DNA from: Thermoanaerobaculia bacterium
GTDB taxonomy: Bacteria; Acidobacteriota; Thermoanaerobaculia; Gp7-AA8
Direction of reading: 5' to 3'
Assembly: GCA_023700825.1 (NCBI GenBank)
Contig: JAMPYE010000050.1
Span: forward strand, 1 to 14,495
Length of the DNA stretch: 14,495 nt
Shown here one piece after another: positions 1 through 7,299 of the stretch. A model generated the notes under the pieces. It saw only the letters and a list, made by a program, of their open reading frames with translations, did no database searches and was not told where the DNA came from. Position 1 is the stretch's first letter. The number at the start of each line of letters is the position of its first letter. A program made the translations under genes and the position numbers.

Positions 1-180
1 GAAATCGCGAAGCGCGAGCGCGAAGAGCGACTCGTCCCAGTCCCAGAGCGATCGCGCGCGCGCCCAGATGCGAATTGCCGCAAACGCCGCCGTCGCGAGC
101 ACCAGCATCGCCACGCGTACTCGCGTCAGCGAGTCAGCCGTACAGTCAGGGTCCGGCGACCGGAACGTCGCGTCGGTCAT
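1..180 (-). CDS. N-terminal fragment of a putative GT-C type membrane glycosyltransferase (runs off the left edge)
   Basis: An open frame starts at the ATG at 178-180 on the minus strand and runs 60 codons to the window edge without a stop. The N-terminus is polar. One hydrophobic segment follows at about residues 21-39 (VRVAMLVLATAAF core), then the sequence LWDWDESLFALAL at about 45-57. A first membrane helix followed by a loop with a D-E acidic pair (D49-E50) is typical of GT-C fold glycosyltransferases of the ArnT/PMT type, which move a sugar from a lipid-phosphate donor on the outer face of the membrane. The start lies 21 bases after the stop of the upstream lipoprotein gene on the same strand, so the two are probably co-transcribed. 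No good ribosome site is visible. The coding call is fairly sure; the enzyme class rests on a short motif and could be another polytopic membrane protein. Confidence 0.65.
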   Translation of the reverse strand, partial: MTDATFRSPDPDCTADSLTRVRVAMLVLATAAFAAIRIWARARSLWDWDESLFALALRDF

Positions 181-201
181 CGTTCGCAGGAAAGGCGGCG
201 G

Positions 202-1173
202 TTACTTGAGCAGCGAGATTTTCTGCGCCACGAGCCGGTTGCCCACCTCGAGATAGCGGACACGAACCATCATCCCTGCCCGGAGGTCCTTCGCGCTTTC
301 GACGCCCGTGCCGAGCACCGGCATCAGAGGGTCGGCCGTGACATAGCGCAGCGCGCCGCCTTCGAGCTCGATCTCGAATCCCTGCGCTTCGACGCGCTTC
401 ATCGTCCCGTCGACCTCACTGACTTCGAGACCGACGTCCCGTCTGACCGGCTCGGGCAGGGGAGCCGTCGCGGGCCGCGGCGGCGCACCGTCGTGCGTGA
501 CGCTGCGGCTGACGTCGATCGCCGTGATCCACGGCGTCGCCGGATCGCCTTCGTCGGTTGACCCGATTGTCATCGTCACCCTGTCGCCGACCTCGAGATT
601 CGGGATCTTGTAGATCACACCCTTGTAGAAGACCGGTGTGTCGGCATCGCCGTAGAAGGCGATGACGCCGTAGCCATCGGTGTCGAGGACGATCCTTCCT
701 GCCTGCGTGTCGATCGCGCGGACCACGCCATTGACCCGGTCACGCGGCTGGAAGACCTGCGGCGCCGGCATGGCAGCCGCTTTCGGAGCAGCGCCGCGCG
801 CTCCGATCGAGACCTCGCGCGCACGGATGACGTCGTCGTCCGTCTTCAGGCCGGTGACGACGACCTTGTCGTCCTCGGCGAGCATCTCCAGTCCTTCGGT
901 TCCGCTCACCGCGCGATCGCGCGCTCCTTCCGGAAAGACCGTGGTGGCGGAGCCGAATTCGACGCGGAGCCACTCGTCGGAATCCTCGCCGGCGAGCTCG
1001 AGCTCGATCGATTCGTCGTCCTCGTCGATCGACGCGACGCGCCCCTCGAGCGTCACCGAAGCGGGCATCGTCTCTTCCGCCGACTGCGGCGGAGGCGGAT
1101 CCCACAGCGGGTAAGACTTCATGCAGCCCGTCAGGGCCAGCGCGGCGAGCACGACCGGAATCAACCTGAACAT
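202..1173 (-). CDS. Lipoprotein with three tandem beta-rich (OB-like) repeats
   Basis: The 323-residue product opens with a lipoprotein signal: a short hydrophobic stretch ending in the lipobox LTGC, with the lipidated cysteine at residue 17. The protein should therefore be membrane-anchored outside the cytoplasm. The mature part has three similar units of roughly 75-95 residues. Each starts with a G-x-V-x-x-I/V-D type strand (for example LEGRVASID and VNGVVRAID) and ends with a statement like LEVGDRVTMTI or LRAGMMVRVRY followed by a strand. This suggests small beta-barrel domains of the kind seen in DUF5666-like proteins. Linkers are rich in Pro and Ala, and the first unit is rich in Asp and Glu. 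The start ATG at 1173 has a clear AAGGGGG ribosome site; an in-frame ATG at 1191 is less likely. It sits 38 bases after guaD and 21 bases before the membrane protein. Function is unknown. Confidence 0.85.
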   Translation of the reverse strand: MFRLIPVVLAALALTGCMKSYPLWDPPPPQSAEETMPASVTLEGRVASIDEDDESIELELAGEDSDEWLRVEFGSATTVFPEGARDRAVSGTEGLEMLAEDDKVVVTGLKTDDDVIRAREVSIGARGAAPKAAAMPAPQVFQPRDRVNGVVRAIDTQAGRIVLDTDGYGVIAFYGDADTPVFYKGVIYKIPNLEVGDRVTMTIGSTDEGDPATPWITAIDVSRSVTHDGAPPRPATAPLPEPVRRDVGLEVSEVDGTMKRVEAQGFEIELEGGALRYVTADPLMPVLGTGVESAKDLRAGMMVRVRYLEVGNRLVAQKISLLK

Positions 1174-1211
1174 CGTTTCCCCCTTACGCATACAACGTGC
1201 GCCGGCGCGCG

Positions 1212-2504
1212 TCAGATTCTCCGGGACACTTCTCGACCCTGGACGAACGTCTTGCGGACGACCCGGTCGTCTCCGATGAAAATCAGCCCGGCGAGCAGAT
1301 CCTCGATCGACTCGGCGTGCACGGTGCGCGCCTCGAGCATCGGGGTGGCCTGCAGATCGAGCACGAGGAAGTCGGCATCCTTTCCCGGTTCGAGGCTTCC
1401 CGCGCGATCGTCGAGCGAGAGCACCCGCGCGCCGCCGAGCGTGGCGAGATACCAGAGCTGGAACGGGTTCAGGACGTCGCCGCGCACCTGCTGGACCTTG
1501 TAGCAGTCGGCCATCGCGTTGAAGGGCGAGGGCGTCGTGCCGGCGCCGATGTCGCTGCCGAGCCCGACGAGCACACCCGCCTCGAGCAGTCTCCTGAGCG
1601 GCAGCAGGCCGCTGCCAAGGAAGAGGTTCGAGTTCGGGCAGTGGGCGACGCGCCCTCCACGCTTTGCGAGAAGCGCGATCTCGTCGTCCGTGAGGTGGAC
1701 GCCGTGCGCGAGCACCGTGCGACTGTCGAGAAGGCCGTAGTGGTCGTAGACGCCCACGTAGTGCGGCGCGTCGGGAAACAGCTCGTGTACCCAGGCGACT
1801 TCCGCCTTGTTCTCCGAAACGTGCGAGTGGACGTAGCACTCGGGATGCTCTTTCTTCAGCTGTCCGGCGAGCTCGAGCTGTCGCGGCGACGAGGTCGGCG
1901 CGAAGCGCGGCGTGATCGCGTAACGGAGCGTCGGGTGCTTCCCCCACTTTTCGATCAGCGCCTTCGAGCCGCGGTACGACGCCTCGGCGTCCTCGAGCAG
2001 ATATTCGGGCGCGTTGCGGTCCATCATCGTCTTGCCGATGATTCCGCGAAATCCGGCCGACTCCGCCTCCTCGAAGAAAATGTCGGTCGCCTCCTGGTGG
2101 ATGGTCGAGAAGATCATCCCCGCGGTCGTGCCGTTGCGGAGCAGCTCGCGAAAAAGGAACGACCCGACGCGGCGGGCGTGCTCCGGGTCGGCGAATCGCG
2201 ACTCGGTAGGGAACGTGTAGCGCTCGAGCCACTCGAGAAGGTGCCCGCCGAACGAACCGATCATCTCCACCTGCGGCGCGTGGAGATGCGTGTCGACGAA
2301 ACCCGGGGTCAGAAGGCTCTCGGAGCCGAAGTCGACCGTCTCGCCCGCGATGCGTTCGCTCCGGGTCTTCCAGTCGCCGATGGAAACGATCTTCCCTCTC
2401 TCGACGGCGACATAGCCGCCACGAAAGTACGCCCACGCCGGTTGCTCCCCGCTGACGAACGGATCGCTCACGGGAGTGAAGACGCGGCCGCGGTAGATGA
2501 TCAT
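1212..2504 (-). CDS. guaD: Guanine deaminase
   Basis: This cytosolic zinc-dependent amidohydrolase of 430 residues hydrolyses guanine to xanthine and ammonia in purine salvage and breakdown. The sequence shows the TIM-barrel metal motif PGFVDTHLHAPQ near residues 67-78. Further along are HSHVSE (metal and base-contacting His/Glu), an AHGVHL segment, HCPNSNLFLGSG, and the metal aspartate in GLGSDIGAG. Length and motif order match bacterial GuaD. The C-terminal DADFLVLDL segment belongs to the small beta-sandwich domain of the superfamily. No other purine-degradation gene (xdh, uraH, permease) is in view, so its pathway partners are elsewhere. The ATG at 2504 has no Shine-Dalgarno sequence, but a TAATAT box lies only 9 bases upstream, suggesting a leaderless or nearly leaderless mRNA. 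It probably heads the operon with the lipoprotein and the membrane protein. Confidence 0.93.
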   Translation of the reverse strand: MIIYRGRVFTPVSDPFVSGEQPAWAYFRGGYVAVERGKIVSIGDWKTRSERIAGETVDFGSESLLTPGFVDTHLHAPQVEMIGSFGGHLLEWLERYTFPTESRFADPEHARRVGSFLFRELLRNGTTAGMIFSTIHQEATDIFFEEAESAGFRGIIGKTMMDRNAPEYLLEDAEASYRGSKALIEKWGKHPTLRYAITPRFAPTSSPRQLELAGQLKKEHPECYVHSHVSENKAEVAWVHELFPDAPHYVGVYDHYGLLDSRTVLAHGVHLTDDEIALLAKRGGRVAHCPNSNLFLGSGLLPLRRLLEAGVLVGLGSDIGAGTTPSPFNAMADCYKVQQVRGDVLNPFQLWYLATLGGARVLSLDDRAGSLEPGKDADFLVLDLQATPMLEARTVHAESIEDLLAGLIFIGDDRVVRKTFVQGREVSRRI

Positions 2505-2513
2505 GACGCGCTC

Positions 2514-2519
2514 ATATTA
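2514..2519 (-). promoter_or_regulatory. Candidate -10 box of guaD
   Basis: On the minus strand the hexamer TAATAT ends 9 bases before the guaD ATG. Transcription would then begin within a few bases of the start codon, which fits the absence of a ribosome binding site. No convincing -35 hexamer is present; the upstream DNA is a G/C run followed by the heptamer palindrome. The box is visible but promoter activity is inferred. Confidence 0.35.
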
Positions 2520-2545
2520 GTGCAGCGCGGGGAAGGTGGGGGGGG

Positions 2546-2760
2546 AGTTGTTAGTTTTTAGTTGTTAGTTGTTAGACAGGCTGCGCAAGCATCACGGGTT
2601 CTTCATTCTCCATTCCTCATTCTTCATTCGACATTTCGGTTTCCGACGATCGCTCCAGAACCGAAATGCAGAATGTCGAATAAAGAATAAAGAATGGAGA
2701 ATTCCGAATAGAGCGCCGCCTGTCTAACAACTAACAACTAAAAACTAACAACTAACAACT
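2546..2760. repeat. 215-base palindromic element made of heptamer repeats (copy A)
   Basis: This element fills the spacer between the HPt gene and guaD. The outer arms, 2546-2581 and 2718-2760, are a perfect 36-base inverted repeat of TTAGTTG-type heptamers ending in GACAGGC; the right arm has exactly one extra heptamer. Inside is a second, imperfect inverted pair. The left side, 2604-2638, reads cattctc, cattcct, cattctt, cattcga, catttcg. The right side, 2662-2710, has seven complementary-type units (cgaaatg, cagaatg, tcgaata, aagaata, aagaatg, gagaatt, ccgaata). A non-repetitive loop of about 20 bases separates them. A transcript in either direction could fold into a very long hairpin. The right arm overlaps the last two codons and the TAG stop of the HPt gene. 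No target-site duplication or transposase is seen. Confidence 0.9.
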
Positions 2761-3075
2761 CCCCTCCCGCACCTCGGCCTCGATCCGGCGGATCGCATCC
2801 TCGACCATCGACACAAACGCGTCGTCGGGCTCCCGGCCGTCGTCGAGCGCGTCGCAGGCTTCTTCGGCGTCTGCGCCGATCTCGCTGACGGCTGGAAAGC
2901 CGTAGGTTCCGCCGAGCCCCGCGAGACCGTGAAAATGCCGGTGCAGCTCGGTGAGCGTCGCGCGGTTCGCGCGATCGCCGTCGAGGCGGGCGAGGAGGGT
3001 GCGCATCTTGTCGAGCCGCTCGAGTGTGTTGGCGCGGAACTGTTGCGCGAGCTCGGCCATCAGCTCTTCGTTCAT
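2752..3075 (-). CDS. HPt (histidine phosphotransfer) domain protein
   Basis: This is a 107-residue, all-helical, stand-alone phosphotransfer protein. The motif FHGLAGLGGTYGF at about residues 48-60 is the HPt signature, with His49 the expected phosphorylated residue. The following acidic helix (EIGADAEEACDAL) is also typical. In a multistep relay such a protein takes phosphate from the receiver of a hybrid kinase and hands it to a second receiver. The ATG at 3075 overlaps the stop of the upstream receiver gene (ATGA), so the two are translationally coupled, and the hybrid kinase lies two genes upstream. The last residues (Ser-Cys) and the TAG stop are encoded by the first heptamers of the adjacent palindrome, so the C-terminus was probably set by insertion or spread of that repeat. 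Family call is strong; partners are inferred from gene order. Confidence 0.85.
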   Translation of the reverse strand: MNEELMAELAQQFRANTLERLDKMRTLLARLDGDRANRATLTELHRHFHGLAGLGGTYGFPAVSEIGADAEEACDALDDGREPDDAFVSMVEDAIRRIEAEVREGSC

Positions 3076-3443
3076 GCGGCGCCTCGCAGGATCTCGCGCA
3101 GCTGGTCGGCGAGTGTCATGGGGTTGAACGGCTTGACGACGACATCGAGCGCGCCGAGCCGCCTGAGCCGCTCGATCTCGGATGGCAGCGCCTTCGCCGT
3201 CAGGAAGATGACGGGGATCGACGCGGTCCGCGCGTCCTCACGTAACCGGCCGAAGGTCTCGACCCCGTCCATGTCTGGCATCATCAGGTCGAGCAGAATG
3301 AAGTCGGGGCGCGTCTCCGCCGCCAGCCCGACCCCCGCGGAGCCGGACGAGGCGTCGACGACGTCCATGCCCCCGACCCGGCCGAGGCTCAGCCGGATTA
3401 CCTGCCTCACGTCGTCTTCGTCGTCGATGATCAGTGCCTTCAA
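3072..3443 (-). CDS. Single-domain response regulator (CheY-like receiver)
   Basis: The 123-residue protein is a receiver domain alone, with no output domain. It has the acidic pocket D7/D8, the phosphoacceptor D52 in LLDLMMPDMDG, the switch Thr82 in VIFLTAKA and Lys104 in VVKPF, all of the conserved set. It starts with TTG at 3443, which overlaps the TGA of the hybrid kinase (TTGA), with GGAG five bases upstream; its own TGA overlaps the ATG of the HPt gene. Kinase, receiver and HPt are thus one coupled translational unit. Likely roles are final phosphate acceptor or phosphate sink of the relay, or a protein-interaction switch. Which of these applies cannot be read from the sequence. Confidence 0.9.
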   Translation of the reverse strand: MKALIIDDEDDVRQVIRLSLGRVGGMDVVDASSGSAGVGLAAETRPDFILLDLMMPDMDGVETFGRLREDARTASIPVIFLTAKALPSEIERLRRLGALDVVVKPFNPMTLADQLREILRGAA

Positions 3444-6400
3444 GTAGTCTCCGGAAGCCGCAACAGCTCACCAACGGCTCCACGCAGATCCTCGTGGTCC
3501 ACCTTCGACTTCATCAGGAACCTTGTGGGGCCGAGCCTGAGACGGTTCCGCTGATCATAAGTCAGGTCGGCTCCCGTGTAGACGAGCAGGGGCATCGACC
3601 GCCATTGCTCGTGCCTGCGCATCTCGTCGACGACCTCGTAGCCGTCGCCGTCGGGCAGGTCGACGTCGAGCACCAGCAGGTCCGGGGTCTGCTCCTTGAT
3701 CGCGTCGAGTCCGTGCCGGCCCGTGGTCGCCGTCCGTATCACCACGCCGTCGCGCCGGAGCAGCCGCTCGAGCACGGAGAGCAGCGGCTCGTCGTCCTCG
3801 ATCACCAGCACTTCGATCGAGTCTCGTGCCGCGACCGCGGGGAGACGGAACCAGAAGGTGCTTCCGCGTCCCTCCTCGCTTCGCAGCCCGACCGAGCCTC
3901 CGTGGTGCTGCACGATCGCCTTGGAGATCGCGAGCCCGAGCCCGGTGCCACCGCGCCTTCGCGAATCGGACGCGTCCACCCGCTCGAAGCGCTGGAACAG
4001 CTTCTTCTGCGCATCCTCACTGATCCCGGTTCCCCGATCCTCGACCGAGCAGAGGATCCAGCCATCGTTCTGCACGCTCGTCACCGTCACCGCGGCACCA
4101 CGGGGCGAGAACTTGATCGCGTTCGAGAGGTAGTTGATCAGCACCTGCACGATCCGATCCTCGTCGGCGAGGAGCATTCCGTCCGCGCTGCGAACTTCGA
4201 GCGCGATCCCCTCCTGGTCGGCGAGCGTCGCCACGTTCTCGAGCGATCGCTCGATGATCGACTTCATCGTCGTGCGCGTCGGGCTCATCTCCATCCGCCC
4301 GCTCTCGAGGCGCTCGATGTCGAGGATGTCGTTGATGAGGTTGATCAGGCGGACACTGTTCCTCTCAGCCACGCCGATCATCTCGCGCGCCTCCGCGCCG
4401 ACGTCGCCGAGCGCCCCGGAGGCGACGAGCCCCAGCGCGCCGCGGATCGACGTGAGCGGCGTCCTCAGCTCGTGGCTCACGGTCGAGACGAAGTCGTGCT
4501 TCATTCGGTCGACCTCATACCGCTTCGAGACGTCCATCATGTGCGCGGCGTAGTAGGTCTGTGCCGCCTCGTCGAAGCTGAACAGAGCGATCTCGAGCGG
4601 GAAGCGGTCTCCGTTTCTCCGCCTGCCGACCAGGTCGGTCACCGCGCCGATCGCGGGGGCGTACTTCGACTCGCGAACGTCGGTCGGCGGCTGGTCGGGC
4701 TCGTCGAGCAATACCGAAAAGTGGCGTCCGACGAGCTCGCGCTCCCCGTAGCCGAACATCGTCTCGGCCGCCGGATTGAGCGACTCGATGATTCCCTTGC
4801 GGTTGAAGGTCATCACGCCGCCGAGAGAGTTCTGAATGATCGAGCGGACGCGCGACTCCGAGGCGCCGAGTTCCTCGATCGCCCGATTCCAGAGCGTGAC
4901 GTCCTTGGCGACGCCGAGAAAGCCGACGATCTCGTTCTGCGCGTTCCGCAGCGGGCTCACGGCGAGAGTCAGCGTCAGACGCTCGCCGTCGCGGCGGCGA
5001 TAGGTCCATTCACGCTCTTCGACGACTCCATGGCGCGCCTTCTCGACGAAGAGATCGAATCCGCCCAGGGGCCTGCCGAGGAGTCGTCGTGCCTCTTCCT
5101 CGCGCTGCGAAACCTCTTCGAATCGCCGGATCAGCTCGATCGAGTGCCGTCCGACGATTTCCTCGGCCGAGAATCCGAGAATCCGTTCCGCGCCACGGTT
5201 GAAGATCCGGACGACACCGTCCAGGTCCGACGCCATGATCGCGACCTCGGTCGCGGCGTCGAGCACCGCCTGCATCGCGTTATGGCTGTCGGCGAGCGCG
5301 TCCTCGGAGCGCTTCCGGCGAATCACTCCGCCGAGCTGGCTCGCCGTCGCCGTGATGATCCGCCGGTAACGCTCGATCTCCTCCGACGCGCGCGGCGCGA
5401 AGAACGTCATCACCGCGACGACTTCGTCTTCCGCGATGACCGGCACGGCGAGTGCCGCCCGGAAGCCGACGAGACCGAGCGCGGGCGTCTGCACGAACCC
5501 CGGATCGCTGTCGACGTCGCGCACGAAGAGCGGGGCCCTCGATTCGCGCACCCGGCCCGCGAGACCCTGGCCGGGCGAGAGCACGAGCGCCCTCCTCTGC
5601 CGCGCGAACGCCTCGAGCAGCGGGTCTTCCCGGTGCCAGATCGAGCCGCAGCGAATCCGGTCCGAGCCGTTCTCCGGAAGCCAGACCTCGCCGTACGACC
5701 ATTGCGCGATCTCGCAGAGCTCGGAGAGGGCGTCGACGAACGCCTCATCGAGGCTCCGCGCCCGCGCGATCTTCAGCGAGAGCGACTCGAGGAGGTGCGA
5801 TTCCCGCTCCGCCCGCTTTCGTTCGCTCACGTCACGGAGGATCACCACACGCCGAGGCTCCCCGCGCGTCACGACGCTGCTCACCGAGATTTCCGCCTCG
5901 AACGGCCGCGGCGGATCGCCCCGCATCGCCTCGATCTCCCGTGCGCCGGTGGTCATCGCCGCCTCAGCGCCAAGCGCCGGGAAGATCGCCGAGAGATTTC
6001 GACCGACAATCGAAGCCGCGGGCAATGCCAGCAGCTTCTCGGCCGCCGGGTTTGCGAGCTCGATCCGGCCGTCGGAGTGGACGGTGAGAATACCGTCGTT
6101 GACGTCTTCGACCAGGGAGCGTACCCGCCTCTCACTCGCGTGAAGCTCGCTCGTCATCTCCTCGGCGAGCGACATCGCCCGCTCCCTCGTCGAGGCGAGA
6201 GACCATGCGATGGCGGCGCTCATGAGGCTCAGCAGGAAACCGATGCTCAGGACCACTCCCGGCGTGCGGTCCTCGGCAACCTGCAGCTGCGCGGCGGTCG
6301 CCTCGATGAGAATCGTCCACGGGCGCCCGTACACCTGGATCGTCTGCGAGCGGGCGATCGCGACCGGTGACGTCGAATCGCGTTGCGCGGAGGCGTAGAG

Positions 6401-7234
6401 CAGTTGCGCGTCGATGGTGCGCGCGCCGCCGTAGACCGCGAATCGCGGCGACATCGCTTGGATGGGCAGGTGCCGCATCACGTCCTCGAAGCGCGCCGCG
6501 ATGTAGACCCATCCAATGAACTCGCCGCGATTGTCCGCCGCCGGGTCGGCCCGCCCTTCGCGCTCGAAAACGGGGAAGACCATCAGGAACCCGGGCTTGT
6601 CCGAGTCGTCCTGGACGAGGTTGACCCGATCGGAGATCGTCGGCCGGATCGTGCTGCGGGCCTCGTCGAGCGTGATCCGCCTCGGCACCGAGGTTCGCAT
6701 GTCGTAGCCGAGCGCCTCTCGATTCGCATCGAATGGCTCGACGAAGCGGACGACGTAGTACTCCTCGCGCACTCCCCTCGGGTAGACGGCGAACGACGAA
6801 AACTCGGCGTTCGCTTCGGCAAGAAACGCGTCGAGCTCCCCGTCGGACACCCGCTGGATGAAGCCGGTGCCAAAGAGCCCGGGGTAACGCTTTTCGAGCG
6901 CGATCGACGCCACGAACGTCCGCCACTCGCCGCGGTCGATGCGCTGGCTCGAGGAGATGAAGGCTTCGGTCGATCGGAGAAGCTCCTCGTACGCGAGCAT
7001 CCGTCCCCTGATCGCGTTGACCAGGAGTGAGCGATGCTCGACGAAGCGAGCCTCTCGCGCCTGCTGGCGCGACTCCACGGCGAACCGCGTTCCCCACACG
7101 GTGACCGCGAACGGAACGACGAATGCCACCAGGGCGACCATCGGGCCGCTCCTGAACAGGTCGTAACGACGGGTCTCCGCCACGGGTTGTTCGTCCTCCC
7201 GGCCCAGCCGAACACAGCGGGTGCGGACCTTCAC
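3440..7234 (-). CDS. CHASE-PAS-GAF-PAS-PAS hybrid sensor histidine kinase with C-terminal receiver
   Basis: This is a large membrane sensor of 1264 residues. Helix 1 (about 31-49) and helix 2 (about 324-346) bracket a periplasmic CHASE domain recognisable by GYDMRTSVPRR and GFLMVFPVF. Inside the cell follow PAS (about 370-475), GAF (about 480-645), PAS (about 652-775), PAS (about 790-905), HisKA with the phospho-His921 in VSHELRTP, and HATPase (N box NYLSNAIKFS, G boxes EDRGTGIS and GGTGLGLAIS). A receiver with acidic pair EDD and phosphoacceptor Asp1190 in VLDVDLPDGDG ends the protein. It should autophosphorylate on an external small-molecule cue plus intracellular GAF/PAS input and feed the adjacent HPt. 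The start is uncertain: GTG at 7234 has no ribosome site, while an in-frame GTG at 7183 has GGGAGG 11 bases upstream. The CHASE ligand cannot be predicted. Confidence 0.93.
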   Translation of the reverse strand: MKVRTRCVRLGREDEQPVAETRRYDLFRSGPMVALVAFVVPFAVTVWGTRFAVESRQQAREARFVEHRSLLVNAIRGRMLAYEELLRSTEAFISSSQRIDRGEWRTFVASIALEKRYPGLFGTGFIQRVSDGELDAFLAEANAEFSSFAVYPRGVREEYYVVRFVEPFDANREALGYDMRTSVPRRITLDEARSTIRPTISDRVNLVQDDSDKPGFLMVFPVFEREGRADPAADNRGEFIGWVYIAARFEDVMRHLPIQAMSPRFAVYGGARTIDAQLLYASAQRDSTSPVAIARSQTIQVYGRPWTILIEATAAQLQVAEDRTPGVVLSIGFLLSLMSAAIAWSLASTRERAMSLAEEMTSELHASERRVRSLVEDVNDGILTVHSDGRIELANPAAEKLLALPAASIVGRNLSAIFPALGAEAAMTTGAREIEAMRGDPPRPFEAEISVSSVVTRGEPRRVVILRDVSERKRAERESHLLESLSLKIARARSLDEAFVDALSELCEIAQWSYGEVWLPENGSDRIRCGSIWHREDPLLEAFARQRRALVLSPGQGLAGRVRESRAPLFVRDVDSDPGFVQTPALGLVGFRAALAVPVIAEDEVVAVMTFFAPRASEEIERYRRIITATASQLGGVIRRKRSEDALADSHNAMQAVLDAATEVAIMASDLDGVVRIFNRGAERILGFSAEEIVGRHSIELIRRFEEVSQREEEARRLLGRPLGGFDLFVEKARHGVVEEREWTYRRRDGERLTLTLAVSPLRNAQNEIVGFLGVAKDVTLWNRAIEELGASESRVRSIIQNSLGGVMTFNRKGIIESLNPAAETMFGYGERELVGRHFSVLLDEPDQPPTDVRESKYAPAIGAVTDLVGRRRNGDRFPLEIALFSFDEAAQTYYAAHMMDVSKRYEVDRMKHDFVSTVSHELRTPLTSIRGALGLVASGALGDVGAEAREMIGVAERNSVRLINLINDILDIERLESGRMEMSPTRTTMKSIIERSLENVATLADQEGIALEVRSADGMLLADEDRIVQVLINYLSNAIKFSPRGAAVTVTSVQNDGWILCSVEDRGTGISEDAQKKLFQRFERVDASDSRRRGGTGLGLAISKAIVQHHGGSVGLRSEEGRGSTFWFRLPAVAARDSIEVLVIEDDEPLLSVLERLLRRDGVVIRTATTGRHGLDAIKEQTPDLLVLDVDLPDGDGYEVVDEMRRHEQWRSMPLLVYTGADLTYDQRNRLRLGPTRFLMKSKVDHEDLRGAVGELLRLPETT

Positions 7235-7261
7235 GAATCCGCACCAGAGACACTCAATCCG

Positions 7262-7299
7262 CCGGCCTCACGGCCGGACGCGACGTCGCTCCGACGTCA
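7262..7299 (-). promoter_or_regulatory. Two stem-loops in the spacer between the cysteine-rich gene and the kinase
   Basis: The 62-base gap between the two minus-strand genes holds CCGGCC-TCAC-GGCCGG (7262-7277) and GACGTC-GCTCC-GACGTC (7282-7298). The second touches the stop codon of the upstream gene. Neither is followed by a T run, so they look like mRNA-processing or attenuating hairpins rather than a full terminator. They could lower kinase expression relative to the first gene. Structures are visible; the role is inferred. Confidence 0.4.

Noticed and set aside
1174..2436. Upstream extension of the lipoprotein frame into guaD (744-codon open frame)
   Set aside because: The lipobox signal requires a start at 1173 (or 1191), where a strong ribosome site is present; the upstream part is a shadow of guaD.
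1197..2561. 454-codon open frame on the plus strand opposite guaD
   Set aside because: It has no recognisable domain and mirrors the guaD codons; the minus-strand frame carries all the amidohydrolase motifs.
2546..2760. CRISPR array
   Set aside because: Units are 7 bases with no unique spacers and no cas genes nearby.
3434..6370. 978-codon open frame on the plus strand opposite the hybrid kinase
   Set aside because: The translation is low-complexity Arg/Asp/Glu/Leu/Val text with no motif, lies wholly antisense to a kinase with all its conserved blocks, and is explained by high GC at the third codon position.
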